Positions 52,427 through 64,000 of a stretch of 64,000 nt of DNA are shown here, piece by piece. How positions within the stretch are numbered: position 1 is the stretch's first letter; the number at the start of each line of letters is the position of its first letter. The translations under genes and the position numbers were made by a program. Under the pieces are notes generated by a model that saw nothing but the letters and a program-made list of their open reading frames with translations, made no database searches and had not been told where the DNA came from. Source of the DNA: Neorhizobium galegae (GTDB taxonomy: Bacteria; Pseudomonadota; Alphaproteobacteria; Rhizobiales; Rhizobiaceae); the NCBI RefSeq assembly GCF_017877055.1, contig NZ_JAGIPG010000002.1, positions 1,302,001 to 1,366,000 on the forward strand, written 5' to 3'.

Positions 52427-52482
52427 CCGGGTGCGGCATCCTCAGTCTCCGGTTCTTCCAGTCGTCTTGCAGGTGAGCAGGG

Positions 52483-52641
52483 TTAGACGGCCACCCGCCG
52501 TGCTTCCTTGTCGGCCGACTTGCGGTCTGCGCCGTGTTTTTCGATGATGGCCTTCGCATCCTCAACCGAAATGCGATGCTTCTTGGCAAAGGGGATAGGT
52601 TGGTAAGGCTGGTCCGGGGTGTTTGCTTTTTTATCAGACAT
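52483..52641 (-). CDS. DUF3606-like small protein
   Basis: 52 aa: MSDKKANTPDQPYQPIPFAK, then KHRISVEDAKAIIEKHGADR, ending ARRVAV. The pattern FAKKHxIS-x-A-x-x-I-IEKHGxDR matches the small DUF3606 proteins frequent in Rhizobiales, which have a single helix-turn-helix-like helical hairpin of unknown function. The ATG at 52641 starts the frame; the stop TAA is at 52483-52485. It is convergent with the pentapeptide gene. Confidence 0.75.
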   Translation of the reverse strand: MSDKKANTPDQPYQPIPFAKKHRISVEDAKAIIEKHGADRKSADKEARRVAV

Positions 52642-52912
52642 GGACGTCTCCGATCTCGATGCTCCGGCAGGATGCCGCAGCCTCTTGGATGAATGAAATA
52701 GTGAGGGAGTTGGTTGCCAGGCGCTGCTGCGACATTACCGCGAGCGGCCACCTCAATATGTCGTCTATATGGTACGAAAGCCCCCGATACACAATGGCCA
52801 GGATCACAGCCAAGGATCAGGTCTGCAGGATCCGGCAAGGCACCGCATCGAAACTCTGCCCACTCCGGCCCCCACGGGGGTCTTGCAGGGACGGTATTGC
52901 CGCACGAACCCT

Positions 52913-53935
52913 TCAATATTTCTTCTTGCGGACGATCTTGTTGCCCCGTGGCCCGCTCAGCACCGGCGTCCTGTCGCGGTTTTCCGCAAGCAGGCTGCGC
53001 CAGCGTTCCAGACGCTCGGCGGAAAGTTCGCCGCTGGCGACGGCCGCCTGCACCGCGCAGCCCGGTTCGTGGGCATGGGTGCAATCGCGGAACCGGCAAT
53101 TCGGCGCCAGATCGGTGATCTCGGCAAACAGCGTATCGATGCCGTCGGTAACGTCGCTGACATAGAGCGTCCTGATGCCCGGCGTATCGATCACCCAGCC
53201 GCCGCCCGCAATCGCATGCAGCGATCGTGCCGTCGTGGTGTGACGGCCCTTCGCGTCATGTTCGCGGATGCTTCCGGTCTTCTGCATCGTATCGGAGTGA
53301 GGTCCGGCCAGGGTGTTGACCAGCGTCGACTTTCCGACGCCGGAGGAACCGACCAGGGCGACGGTCTGCCCGACACCGCACCACGGCTTCAGGAGGGAAA
53401 CCGCATCGTCGGACCGTGCATTCAGGACGACCACCGGCAGGTCGCGCTGCAGCGCCTTGGCCTGCTGCTCAAAGAGGCCGGCGTCTTCAACCGTGTCGGC
53501 CTTGGTCAGCACGATCACCGGATTGGTGCCTGCCTGGTTGGCCATGATCAGGTAGCGTTCCAGCCGTCCGGGGTTGAAATCGGCATTGCACGACGTGACG
53601 ATGAACAGGGTATTCACATTGGCTGCGGCAAGCTGCTGGCCGTGCCCGCCTTCCGAACGCCGCTGAAACACGGTTTTCCGGTCGAGACGGCGCACGAACA
53701 GGCCTGTCAGCGGGTCGGCAAGAACCCAGTCGCCTACCGCAAACTCCGCGGTATTGGCATTGGCAGGCAGTTCTAGATCGACCGGCCCATTGACATCGAT
53801 CGCATCGACGCGCGCCCGGTGAACGGAGGCAATGCGCCGGACCAGGAGTTCCGTCTCGTCCGGCCCGACCTGAGCCGCAAAGAAATCGGACCAGCCGAGC
53901 AGTTCAAGCGATGAAGGCGGGTTGGAGCCGGTCAA
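52913..53935 (-). CDS. rsgA: Ribosome small-subunit GTPase RsgA
   Basis: 340 aa. Circularly permuted GTPase: G4 (VLTKAD) comes before G1 (GSSGVGKST) and G3 (DTPGIR). The N-terminal OB domain binds 16S rRNA, and the C-terminal zinc motif CRFRDCTHAHEPGC (Cys-x-Cys-x-His-x-Cys) is complete. RsgA checks 30S maturation near the decoding centre and is regulated by ppGpp in other bacteria. The C-terminus NKIVRKKKY is basic. It is transcribed alone. Confidence 0.93.
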   Translation of the reverse strand: MTGSNPPSSLELLGWSDFFAAQVGPDETELLVRRIASVHRARVDAIDVNGPVDLELPANANTAEFAVGDWVLADPLTGLFVRRLDRKTVFQRRSEGGHGQQLAAANVNTLFIVTSCNADFNPGRLERYLIMANQAGTNPVIVLTKADTVEDAGLFEQQAKALQRDLPVVVLNARSDDAVSLLKPWCGVGQTVALVGSSGVGKSTLVNTLAGPHSDTMQKTGSIREHDAKGRHTTTARSLHAIAGGGWVIDTPGIRTLYVSDVTDGIDTLFAEITDLAPNCRFRDCTHAHEPGCAVQAAVASGELSAERLERWRSLLAENRDRTPVLSGPRGNKIVRKKKY

Positions 53936-54079
53936 GGTTCGATACGGAAATTCGGGGACGACGTCATGGGTAGGCTTTCCGCAGGTTGCGATTGCGTGGT
54001 TTTATGGAGAACCGCGTTGTCCACGCTCCAACAGTGTCGATAGCGGGTAACCCAATACAGCAATCACTGGACGGTGGAA

Positions 54080-55060
54080 ATGGCGCCGCAGCGAAGAACG
54101 ACCCTCGAGCTCGACGGGGAAACCGTCAATCGGCTCGTCCAGCACCTCGATCGTGATTTTGTCGCCAGCGGCTTCAACAGGCTGGAGGGCGGCAGTACCG
54201 AGGTTTACAGGATCGATCTCGTCGCGGCGGAGCACGGCCCGCTCGTCCTCAAAATCTATCCGGATCAACCCGAATGGCCGCCGAGGAAGGAGAACCTGGT
54301 GGCCGGCTGGCTGGAAGGGCTGATACCGCCTGTTCCCCGGTGGCTGCGGGTCGATGAAACGCGCACCCTTCTGCCGTTGCGCTACGCTCTGTTGACGTTG
54401 TTGCCCGGCCGTTCGCTCCGCCACTGGATGGGCGAACCGGATATCGCGCAGGCTTATCGGCAGATGGGAGAGCTGCTGAGGCAGGTTCACGCCGTGCCCA
54501 TGCCAGCCTATGGCTACATTCGCGGCGACGGGATCGACAAGCCGTGTCCGACCAATACGGACTATATGACGGCGGCGTTCGAAGACGTGTTCCGGCGTTT
54601 TCGCGATCTCGGCGGCGATGCCGAACTCGGGCGAAACCTCCAGCGCCTTGCCGAAGGCAGTTTTGGTTTGCTGGCCGAAAGCGCCGGCCCGGTGCTCTGC
54701 CACGACGACTTCCATCAGGGCAATGTGCTCGCGTTGCGCGACGAGGCAGGAGATCTTCGGCTGAGCGGGCTCGTCGATTTCGGCAACGCGCGGGCAGGAG
54801 ACAGGCTCTTCGATCTGGCCAAGGCTCTGTTCTGCTCTTCGCACGAGGACCCGCGCAGCCATCGGCCGATCCTCGAAGGTTACGGCCGGACCGATCATCC
54901 GGATATGGAGCGGGCGCTGTGGCTCTACACCCTTTTCCACCGCACCAGCATGTGGTGCTGGCTGACCAAGCTCGGCGTCGATGCGACGGCCGAGACCGGC
55001 CCCGGCGGTCTTATCCGGAATCTGCGCGAGATGGCTGGCCGAGGCTCTGCGGTGAGCTGA
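54080..55060 (+). CDS. APH-fold phosphotransferase
   Basis: 326 aa. Aminoglycoside-phosphotransferase/choline-kinase fold: the catalytic loop VLCHDDFHQGNVLA (HxDxxxxN) and the metal-binding LVDFGNARAGDRLFDLAKAL (DFG-like) are intact; the N-lobe GGSTEVYRIDL and VLKIYPDQPEWP supply the ATP site. Most chromosomal members are metabolite or sugar kinases rather than resistance genes, and the substrate is unknown. The ATG at 54080 follows GGTGG; a GTG at 54074 is possible. It is convergent with cimA, which ends 99 bp away. Confidence 0.85.
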   Translation: MAPQRRTTLELDGETVNRLVQHLDRDFVASGFNRLEGGSTEVYRIDLVAAEHGPLVLKIYPDQPEWPPRKENLVAGWLEGLIPPVPRWLRVDETRTLLPLRYALLTLLPGRSLRHWMGEPDIAQAYRQMGELLRQVHAVPMPAYGYIRGDGIDKPCPTNTDYMTAAFEDVFRRFRDLGGDAELGRNLQRLAEGSFGLLAESAGPVLCHDDFHQGNVLALRDEAGDLRLSGLVDFGNARAGDRLFDLAKALFCSSHEDPRSHRPILEGYGRTDHPDMERALWLYTLFHRTSMWCWLTKLGVDATAETGPGGLIRNLREMAGRGSAVS

Positions 55061-55159
55061 ACGACGCCCGGACCAGCGCGGCGCGGTGGAGTTCGGAACG
55101 GCGCATGGTAGCGACCGCCGGAAGATGGCGAGGCTGCCTCAGCCTCGCTCTCACCAGCC

Positions 55160-56776
<1,617 letters not shown>

Positions 56777-56814
56777 GGGTGCTCCTCCTGGAGCGGTGGT
56801 TCTAATTCTAGGCC

Positions 56815-56919
56815 GTCATCCTCGGGCTTGACCCGAGGATCCAAGGCCAAGCTTACGGGTTTGATGGAGGCGACCCGCCGACCGAAGAGATGGATCCTCG
56901 GGTCAAGCCCGAGGATGAC
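56815..56919. repeat. Pair of perfect 29-bp inverted repeats (REP-like)
   Basis: GTCATCCTCGGGCTTGACCC continuing GAGGATCCA (56815-56843) is repeated as its exact reverse complement at 56891-56919, separated by 47 bp. Each arm is itself an imperfect palindrome (CCTCGGG...CCCGAGG), so the 105-bp unit resembles a bacterial interspersed mosaic/REP doublet. It lies between cimA and the iminopeptidase gene. Confidence 0.85.
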
Positions 56920-56931
56920 GGAGGTATGGTT

Positions 56932-58372
<1,441 letters not shown>

Positions 58373-58376
<4 letters not shown>

Positions 58377-58900
58377 CGCTTGTTCTCCGGTGGCTGGTTT
58401 TCTGGCGGGCGGGGCTCCGGTATATCGTTCTCTGGCGGCCAGATTTCAGTATCGTGGTCGGGATGCTGGTAGGAGACGATATCGGCCAGGAAGGGGGCGG
58501 TGTCGATATCGTCCATCGTGTGGCGCGCCGGCAATTCGGACAGCCGGTCGACGAAGGGAAGCTTGCCCTCGACGCCGAACTGCACGACCGGCGGCAGCAG
58601 GGCCGGGTCGTCGAAACTGCCGGCGGAGATGGCAATCCCGTCCGCCGCCTCGTAAGTCATCGGCGTCCCGCAATTCCCGCAGAAACCGCGCCGGACATGG
58701 TTCGACGATTGGAAATACTTCAGTTCGCCACGCGTCCAGGTAAGCTTCGCCTCGCCGGTCGCCACCAGCGGCGCGTAATAGGCGCCGAAGGCCTTCTGGC
58801 ACATGCGGCAATGGCAGACCGAGGAATCGAACGGCTCTCCTTCAAGCCGGAAACGGATCGCCCCGCACTGGCAGCCGCCGGTTCGGATGGTATCGCTCAT
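58373..58900 (-). CDS. GFA-fold protein 2
   Basis: 175 aa. Same cysteine set as its neighbours: [35 protein letters not shown] and GFCGNCGTPMTYEA; most similar to GFA 1 (shared YFQSS, RGEXKYF). The tail [17 protein letters not shown] is followed by a unique proline-rich extension (EPRPPENQPPENKR). The ATG at 58900 overlaps the stop of GFA 3. Tandem duplication from a common ancestor is evident. Confidence 0.85.
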
Positions 58901-59397
58901 GAATGACCCTCCGCATGTCGCTTGCCTCGAGGCCAGACCTCTGTGTCGTGGTCGGGGTGCTGGTTGCTGCTGGCCGAGACAGTCTTTTCCTGTTCCTCGG
59001 TCATGTCCATGGCGATATCGTGCTGCAGGTGGTCGAGCTCGCCGAACCAGGACATCTTGTGGGCAAGATTGGTCTGCAGCGCCGGCTTCACCGATTGCGG
59101 ATCGTCGAGCGAACCGAGCGTGATGCTGATATGATCGCTCGACCCGTCGTAGAAGAGCGGTGTGCCGCATTTCTCGCAGAAACCGCGCCGCACGGTTTCC
59201 GACGACCGGAACCATGCCGGCTCGCCGCGCGTCAGCTTGAAGTTTTCATGCATCACCCCGCCGAGCGGCATGAAATAATTGCCCGCCGCCTTCTGGCACA
59301 TGCGGCAATGGCACAGATGCGGAAACCCGAGCTCGCCCTCTGCCCGGTAGCGTACCGCCCCGCACTGGCACCCACCGGTGTGGATCGCCGCGCTCAT
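58897..59397 (-). CDS. GFA-fold protein 3
   Basis: 166 aa. [37 protein letters not shown] and GFCEKCGTPLFYDGSSDHIS; the C-terminal tail is [15 protein letters not shown]. It diverges more than the other two (MHENFKLTRGEPAWFRSSET), suggesting it branched first or is under different selection. ATG at 59397, ATGA overlap with the VOC gene upstream. Confidence 0.85.
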   Translation of the reverse strand: MSAAIHTGGCQCGAVRYRAEGELGFPHLCHCRMCQKAAGNYFMPLGGVMHENFKLTRGEPAWFRSSETVRRGFCEKCGTPLFYDGSSDHISITLGSLDDPQSVKPALQTNLAHKMSWFGELDHLQHDIAMDMTEEQEKTVSASSNQHPDHDTEVWPRGKRHAEGHS

Positions 59398-59792
59398 CCT
59401 TGAGTTCCTTCCTGCGCATGACACACCGCCTCGATATTGTTGCCGTCGGGGTCGAAGACGAAGGCGCCGTAATAGTTCGGGTGGTAATGCGTGCGCAGGC
59501 CGGGCGGACCGTTGTCGCGGCCGCCGGCAGCGATCGCGGCTTCGTAGAAGGCGTCCACCTCGGCGCGGCTGTGGGCGGTAAACGCGACGTGCTGGGAATG
59601 GCCGGGGACCGGCTTATCCTCATGCAGCCAATAGATCGGTCGCTCGCGCCCGTAGCCGCCGACCTTGACGCCGCCGGTATATTCGGCCGGAACCATGTAA
59701 AGCAGCGAGGCGCCGAGCGGCGCGAAGGCTGCGTCGTAGAATGCCTTGGCCCGGTCGAAATCCGCGACCTTGATGCCCATGTGATCGATCAT
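59394..59792 (-). CDS. VOC-family (glyoxalase/dioxygenase fold) protein
   Basis: 132 aa. MIDHMGIKVADFDRAKAFYD starts the first beta-alpha-beta module with a metal-ligand His4, and YYGAFVFDPDGNNIEAVCHA carries the final Glu. ALLYMVPAEYTGGVKVGG is usual for this branch. These proteins bind metal and small hydrophobic substrates or modify thiols such as glutathione conjugates; a link to the downstream GFA proteins (both glutathione-related folds) is inferred. It is first of the coupled cluster. Confidence 0.88.
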   Translation of the reverse strand: MIDHMGIKVADFDRAKAFYDAAFAPLGASLLYMVPAEYTGGVKVGGYGRERPIYWLHEDKPVPGHSQHVAFTAHSRAEVDAFYEAAIAAGGRDNGPPGLRTHYHPNYYGAFVFDPDGNNIEAVCHAQEGTQG

Positions 59793-59827
59793 CGCCTGCT
59801 CCTCCGCGTTGTTCCAGGAAGTGAAGC

Positions 59828-61213
59828 TTACCGCTTCACCTCCCAGATCGTCACCCTCTCGCCCGTCGCCGGGTCCTTGCCGTCCTTGAGCTGGATGCCC
59901 TTGTCCGACAGTTCGTTGCGGATCTTGTCGGCCTCGGCGAAATTCTTCGCCTTGAGCATTTCGAGCCGCAGGGCGACCAGCGCATCGACGGCGGACGCCA
60001 GTGCCTCGTCGACCTCGGTTTTCTCAGGCAGCACTCCGAGAAAGGCGGCGCTGGCGGCAAACACCGCAAGTGCCTCCGGGTCGCCGTGGGCGTCCTGCGC
60101 CAGGGCGTGCAGCGCCTGAACGGCGGCGACCGTGTTGAGGTCGTCGGCAAGCGCGTTGATGACGGTATCGCAGGGGACCGCGCCGGAGGCTTCTGCCGCC
60201 GGCCACTTTGCGAGAAGACGTTCGGCCTCTTCCAGCCGCTTCACCGAAAAGTCGATCGGCTCGCGGTAGTGCGTCATCAGCATGGCAAGCCGCAGCACCT
60301 CGCCCGGCCATTTGCGACCGCCGAACGCTTCGGTGTGCAGCAGGTCGTAGATGGTGATGAAATTGCCCTCGGACTTCGACATCTTGCGGCCTTCGACCTG
60401 CACGAAGCCGTTATGCATCCAGACATTCGCCATCACCTCCGTGCCATGGGCGCAGCGCGACTGGGCGATCTCGTTCTCATGGTGCGGAAAGATCAGGTCC
60501 AGCCCGCCGCCATGGATGTCGAACTCCTCGCCGAGATAACGCCGGCTCATCGCCGAGCACTCGATATGCCAGCCCGGCCGGCCGCGGCCCCAGGGGCTTT
60601 CCCAGCCGGGTTCGTTGTGGGACGAGAGCTTCCACAACACGAAATCGGCCGGGTTCTTCTTGTGCGTATCGACGGCGACGCGGGCGCCGGCCTGCTGCTC
60701 GTCGAGCGGGCGCTTGGAAAGCTGGCCGTAGTCGCGCATCGACTTGGTGTCGAACAGCACTTCGCCCTTTGCGACATAGGCATGGCCGTTGCCGATCAGC
60801 TTCTCGATGATCTCGATCATCTCGGCGATGGTGTCGGTAGCACGCGGCTCGACGGTCGGCTCCAGATTGCCGAGCAGGGCAATGTCCTCGTGATACTGCG
60901 TCTCGGTCTTTTCCGTGACGAGGCGGATCGCCTCGTTGAGCGGCAGGCCGGGATGGTCGCGCAGCGCCCGCGCGTTGATCTTGTCGTCGACGTCGGTGAT
61001 GTTGCGGGCATAGGTCACGTGAGCCTCGCCATAGACGTGGCGGAGCAGCCGGAACAGCACGTCGAAGACGATGGCCGGTCGGGCATTGCCGATATGGGCA
61101 TAGTCATAGACCGTCGGGCCGCAGACATACATGCGCACGTTCTGGGGATCGATCGGCGCGAACGCCGTCTTTTCACGGGTCAGCGTATTGTAGAACCTGA
61201 GCGGAATGCTCAT
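59828..61213 (-). CDS. cysS: Cysteinyl-tRNA synthetase
   Basis: 461 aa, normal class I size. The class I HIGH motif appears as [13 protein letters not shown]; zinc ligands include Cys in [13 protein letters not shown] and [20 protein letters not shown] is the KMSKS loop. The C-terminal anticodon domain follows. The ATG at 61213 gives [11 protein letters not shown], the family start; an earlier in-frame start at 61234 is unlikely. It charges tRNA-Cys. Ends 35 bp before the VOC gene on the same strand. Confidence 0.96.
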   Translation of the reverse strand: MSIPLRFYNTLTREKTAFAPIDPQNVRMYVCGPTVYDYAHIGNARPAIVFDVLFRLLRHVYGEAHVTYARNITDVDDKINARALRDHPGLPLNEAIRLVTEKTETQYHEDIALLGNLEPTVEPRATDTIAEMIEIIEKLIGNGHAYVAKGEVLFDTKSMRDYGQLSKRPLDEQQAGARVAVDTHKKNPADFVLWKLSSHNEPGWESPWGRGRPGWHIECSAMSRRYLGEEFDIHGGGLDLIFPHHENEIAQSRCAHGTEVMANVWMHNGFVQVEGRKMSKSEGNFITIYDLLHTEAFGGRKWPGEVLRLAMLMTHYREPIDFSVKRLEEAERLLAKWPAAEASGAVPCDTVINALADDLNTVAAVQALHALAQDAHGDPEALAVFAASAAFLGVLPEKTEVDEALASAVDALVALRLEMLKAKNFAEADKIRNELSDKGIQLKDGKDPATGERVTIWEVKR

Positions 61214-61420
61214 CGAAAAATCTCCCGACAACAAGGGGCCGGCCGGACCGGGTCGTTTGTCTTCAAGGCTTTTCGAGAGACGAAAACGGCCGGGCCAGCG
61301 CGAACGCTAGCGGATAATGATCCCACAAATGGAAATCGCCGTTTTCATGGAAGTGGTTATGGCGCGGGGAAGCCGTTTGGTCAAGTGGGCTTCACCCGCG
61401 CCGGGCCTCCGAAAGCGGCC

Positions 61421-61801
61421 TTATGCCGTCCTGCGACCGATGCCGTTCCTGGCGACCGTGAACAGGAAGATCAGCATCGAGATGGCGGTGAGGATCGAGC
61501 CGATCGCGGCCAGCGCCTCGCCGCCCGAGGATACCGCCATCGCGATGCCCGGCACGAGACAGAGCACGCCGAGAACCGCAAAGCCGAGATGGACCTTCGA
61601 CAGCAGGGTATCCGCAGCCGCCGGCGTGGCGGTGTAATAGAGGCCGAAGATCCCCATCGTCGTCCAGCCGACCAGGTTCAGATGCGCATGCGCCGGCGCC
61701 ATCAGATGGTCGCCGGAGATTGCCATCTGAATGCCCCAGAACATGCCGACGGTGACACAGAGCACGGCTGCGCCGAAGAAATAGAAAGCGATATTTCTCA
61801 T
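61421..61801 (-). CDS. Mini haem-copper-oxidase subunit I-like membrane protein
   Basis: 126 aa, four membrane helices. MAPAHAHLNLVGWTTMGIFGLYY matches the conserved His-rich helix (haem ligand region) of cbb3-type cytochrome oxidase subunit I and NnrS proteins, but the rest of the oxidase is missing (CcoN has 12 helices). Such short stand-alone homologues are found in Rhizobiales and are unstudied; haem binding is possible. Upstream sequence offers no ribosome site better than the ATG at 61801. It is not obviously a fragment: helices are complete and the C-terminus is basic (RNGIGRRTA). Confidence 0.75.
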   Translation of the reverse strand: MRNIAFYFFGAAVLCVTVGMFWGIQMAISGDHLMAPAHAHLNLVGWTTMGIFGLYYTATPAAADTLLSKVHLGFAVLGVLCLVPGIAMAVSSGGEALAAIGSILTAISMLIFLFTVARNGIGRRTA

Positions 61802-61967
61802 CAGATTGTCCCCCGAAATATGAAGTTCCTGCGCCCTATCGCAGGGCCCCCAGCATAACGGAAAATCCGATTTTCATACACGGGGTATCTCCCGGGTCGC
61901 CGCTGGTGTGCCACCGGGATCAAAACATGGGTTTCGCACGTTGACGGACACGAATTCCACCAATCGG

Positions 61968-62372
61968 ATGGATGCCAAAATGGCCAGCCAGGATAGACAC
62001 CACAACGTTTTCGACATCTTCTCGAGCGCCATCTCCTCCTGGTCGGGAAAGCCGGTCACGTTCGTTGCGGCCGTCGTGCTGATCGTCATCTGGGGCGTTA
62101 CCGGACCGTTCTTCGGATTTTCGGAAACCTGGCAGCTGGTGGTCAACACTGGCACGACGATCATCACCTTCCTGATGGTCTTTGTCCTGCAAAACTCCCA
62201 GAACAGGGATGGCGAGGCGGTCCAGGCGAAGCTCGACGAACTGATCCTGTCCAGTCAGGCCGCCAACGAGTTCATCGGCATTGAAAAGCTGGACGAGAAA
62301 CAGCTCCGCAAGCTCAGCGAAAGCCTGCAGCGCCGTGCCAAGGAGCTGGATCAGGAGGCGGGGAGGGTCTGA
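61968..62372 (+). CDS. Low-affinity iron permease family protein
   Basis: 134 aa from this start. Two membrane helices (VTFVAAVVLIVIWGVTGPFF; LVVNTGTTIITFLMVFVLQN) are followed by SQNRDGEAVQAKLDELI, the signature of the DUF/Iron_permease family related to fungal Fet4. Function in bacteria is not established. The start is uncertain: ATG 61968 or ATG 61980 (MASQDRHH), or an upstream TTG; none has a strong ribosome site. Confidence 0.8.
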   Translation: MDAKMASQDRHHNVFDIFSSAISSWSGKPVTFVAAVVLIVIWGVTGPFFGFSETWQLVVNTGTTIITFLMVFVLQNSQNRDGEAVQAKLDELILSSQAANEFIGIEKLDEKQLRKLSESLQRRAKELDQEAGRV

Positions 62373-62391
62373 GGCAACCGAAGTTGCCGCG

Positions 62392-62622
62392 TCAGCGTCC
62401 TTTGTCGGCGGGGGGATTGCTGTTGTCGAGCAGGGCTTGGGCGATGGATTTGCGCCGCGCGTCGTCGGTCATGGCGGAGCTGATCAGCCGCATCGCCTCC
62501 ATGACGGCGGCGTCGCCATGCTCGCGGTAAAGGCGGGCCATCGCCGCGGCAACCAGATTGGCGGTTGCCGTCGCCTGTTCTCTCTGCTCGTCGGTAAGGT
62601 GCGGTTGCAATGTCGAACGCAA
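62392..62622 (-). CDS. Small hypothetical protein
   Basis: 76 aa, helical (TDEQREQATATANLVAAAMARLYREHGDAAVM); no signal peptide or recognised family. The start would be TTG at 62622 or 62610; GGAGG precedes but spacing is not ideal. It is the weakest protein call in this part of the window, supported mainly by coding-like composition and position between two minus/plus genes. Confidence 0.45.
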   Translation of the reverse strand: MRSTLQPHLTDEQREQATATANLVAAAMARLYREHGDAAVMEAMRLISSAMTDDARRKSIAQALLDNSNPPADKGR

Positions 62623-62647
62623 GCCTCCATGCCTTGATGGGTCGCGT

Positions 62648-63388
62648 CTATTCCGGCGCGCGAAAATCCACGAACTTGTTGTCGCGCACGACGAACAGGC
62701 GGCCGGTATCCTGAAGATCGGGGGAGGCGAGGAAGAGGATCTTTTCGGCGACTTCCGACGGATGCGGCAGGGTTTCCGGATCTTCGCCGGGCACTGCCTG
62801 GGCGCGCATCGCGGTGCGGGTGGCGCCGGGATTGACGATGTTGACCTTGAGCGGCGTGTGGTTGGTCTCGGCGGCCCAGATGCGGGCCATGTTCTCCACC
62901 GCCGCCTTGGAGATCGAATAGGCGCCCCAGAAGGCCGGCGCCTTGGAGGCGACGCCCGACGACATGATCAGCGCCCGGCCGGCATCGGATTTGGTCAGCA
63001 GCGGCTCGACCGAGCGGATCAGCCGCCAGGTGGCGGTGACATTGGTCAGCATCACCTTGTCGAACACCTTCGCCTCGATGTGACCGAGCGGCGAGATGAC
63101 GCCGAGGATGCCGGCATTCGCCACGAGGATGTCGAGCTTGCCCCAGCGCTCGAAGATCGAGGCGCCGAGCTTGTCGATCGCGGCCATGTCGGTGATGTCG
63201 AAGGGGACGAGCGTGGCGGTGCCGCCGGCCGCCTTGATCGCGTCGTCGAGATCCTCAAGGCCGCCGACGGTGCGGGCGGTGGCGATCACATGCGCGCCGG
63301 CTTTCGCGAGCGCCAGCGCCGTGAAATAGCCGATGCCCCGCGATGCGCCGGTCACCAGCGCGATCCTGCCCTTCAGATCGATAGTCAT
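62648..63388 (-). CDS. Short-chain dehydrogenase/reductase next to purF
   Basis: 246 aa, classical SDR. TGASRGIG cofactor loop, VANAG (variant of NNAG), Ser in IMSSGVAS and the YSISK motif are intact; the C-terminus FLASPDLQDTGRLFVV is as in oxidoreductases of the FabG-like group. SDRs at this position downstream of purF are conserved in Rhizobiaceae; the substrate is unknown. Confidence 0.9.
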   Translation of the reverse strand: MTIDLKGRIALVTGASRGIGYFTALALAKAGAHVIATARTVGGLEDLDDAIKAAGGTATLVPFDITDMAAIDKLGASIFERWGKLDILVANAGILGVISPLGHIEAKVFDKVMLTNVTATWRLIRSVEPLLTKSDAGRALIMSSGVASKAPAFWGAYSISKAAVENMARIWAAETNHTPLKVNIVNPGATRTAMRAQAVPGEDPETLPHPSEVAEKILFLASPDLQDTGRLFVVRDNKFVDFRAPE

Positions 63389-63472
63389 GATTTTCCGCCT
63401 TCAAAATGCAATGCGCGCCGATAGATCTTCGAGGAGGAGGCGGCTGCTTTTTTGCACCAGTCCGGCCTCGAT

Positions 63473-63506
63473 CTCCCTCATCCCTGTGCTTGTCACAGGG
63501 ATCCAG
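63473..63506. repeat. Palindromic intergenic repeat, copy 3 (CCCTGTG family)
   Basis: CTCCCTCATCCCTGTGCTTG followed by TCACAGGGATCCAG: TCCCTGTG and CACAGGGA form a perfect 8-bp stem. It is followed at once by GCGCGCAAG-TC-CTTGCGCGC (63508-63527), a second perfect hairpin. Together they lie between purF and the SDR gene and may end the purF transcript. Confidence 0.8.
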
Positions 63507-63615
63507 TGCGCGCAAGTCCTTGCGCGCGGGAGACCCTTTTCGTCATTCGCAGACCTGCGCGCAATAGGCGTCAAGCTTGCTCGACATCTGATTTCAGCTT
63601 CGGGAGAAGCTCACC

Positions 63616-64000
63616 TCAGCCGTTGCTGGCCAGAACCGAAACTTTCCGCCCCATCGTCTCGCCATCCTTGTCGAGCAGGCGGGTCGGATAGTCGCCGGTG
63701 AAATAATGGTCGGTGAATTGCGGGCGGGCGGGATTGCGGTCCTCGCCGCCGACGGCGCGGTAGAGGCCGTTGATCGACAGGAATTCCAGCGAGTCCGCGC
63801 CGATATACTGGCACATGGCTTCCAGGCTGTCATACTGATTGGCAAGCAGCTTGTCGCGGTCCGGCGTGTCGATGCCGTAGAAGTCCGGATAATAGATCAT
63901 CGGGCTGGCGACGCGCAGATGCACTTCCTTGGCGCCGGCATCGCGGATCATCCGCACGATCTTCAGCGAGGTGGTGCCGCGCACCACCGAATCGTCGACC
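63616..64000 (-). CDS. purF: Amidophosphoribosyltransferase, C-terminal part (runs off window)
   Basis: About 128 codons of the 3' end are visible. VVRGTTSLKIVRMIRDAGAK, preceded by DDS, is the PRPP-binding loop region, and VHLRVASPMIYYPDFYGIDT followed by LANQYDSLEAMCQYIGADSL and ARPQFTDHYFTGDYPT are conserved PurF sequence. PurF makes 5-phosphoribosylamine from PRPP and glutamine, the first step of purine synthesis. The N-terminal Cys nucleophile domain lies beyond base 64000. Confidence 0.95.
   Translation of the reverse strand, partial: VDDSVVRGTTSLKIVRMIRDAGAKEVHLRVASPMIYYPDFYGIDTPDRDKLLANQYDSLEAMCQYIGADSLEFLSINGLYRAVGGEDRNPARPQFTDHYFTGDYPTRLLDKDGETMGRKVSVLASNG

Overview
This 64 kb window is high-GC bacterial chromosome of the family Rhizobiaceae (Rhizobium / Agrobacterium / Neorhizobium / Ensifer group). 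The evidence is the rpoZ-rsh block followed by acpS-lepB-rnc-era-recO, the psd-pssA pair, Rhizobium-type intergenic mosaic palindromes (CTCCCC...GGGGAG) and several small families typical of Rhizobiales (DUF3563, DUF2062, TIGR02301, DUF3606-like). A species cannot be assigned from the sequence alone. No rRNA, tRNA, CRISPR array, complete insertion sequence or replication origin was seen.

Layout. 1-12.6 kb is core: the 5' end of an Ada-type repair regulator, an NYN-domain protein, rpoZ, the bifunctional (p)ppGpp synthetase/hydrolase, an FAD-dependent oxidoreductase, a GST, DUF3563 and DUF2062 proteins, the compact acpS-lepB-rnc-era cluster, a PAS-only protein and recO. 12.6-14.9 kb holds two transporters (MFS, EamA). 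15.2-17.5 kb is a visibly AT-richer, probably acquired two-gene cassette: a PHP-phosphoesterase/ABC-type ATPase fusion and an overlapping 98-aa partner. This is the best candidate for an undescribed, possibly defensive, system. 17.8-19.9 kb is a TetR repressor divergent from an MFS exporter, with three identical-arm palindromic operators between them.

19.9-24.7 kb is a minus-strand run (DUF2339 membrane protein, HD hydrolase, MOSC protein, GNAT). 25.2-28.0 kb is an NMT1/SsuA-type ABC importer with a mosaic repeat inside the operon. 28.0-36 kb includes a HIT protein, an Xre/RES toxin-antitoxin pair, an MscS channel, the overlapping trio ygfZ - HD hydrolase - tyrosine phosphatase, periplasmic hypotheticals, a Nudix hydrolase and a ParD antitoxin beside a broken parE. 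36-45 kb carries SRAP (abasic-site protection), a LysE exporter, psd-pssA for phosphatidylethanolamine synthesis, an AraC/SDR divergent pair, an LLM flavin oxidoreductase and an Atm1-type ABC exporter.

45-64 kb contains a gene-poor 0.8 kb stretch with a strong terminator-like hairpin, a LysM protein, a LOG-family protein, rarD, a PIMT-like methyltransferase, a Qnr-like pentapeptide-repeat protein, rsgA, an APH-fold kinase and cimA. Next comes a five-gene cluster, VOC - three tandem GFA-fold proteins - proline iminopeptidase, in which every junction is a 4-bp ATGA overlap. The window closes with cysS, a mini haem-copper-oxidase-like membrane protein, an iron-permease-family protein, an SDR and the 3' end of purF. 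Three families of short intergenic palindromic repeats are scattered through the window.
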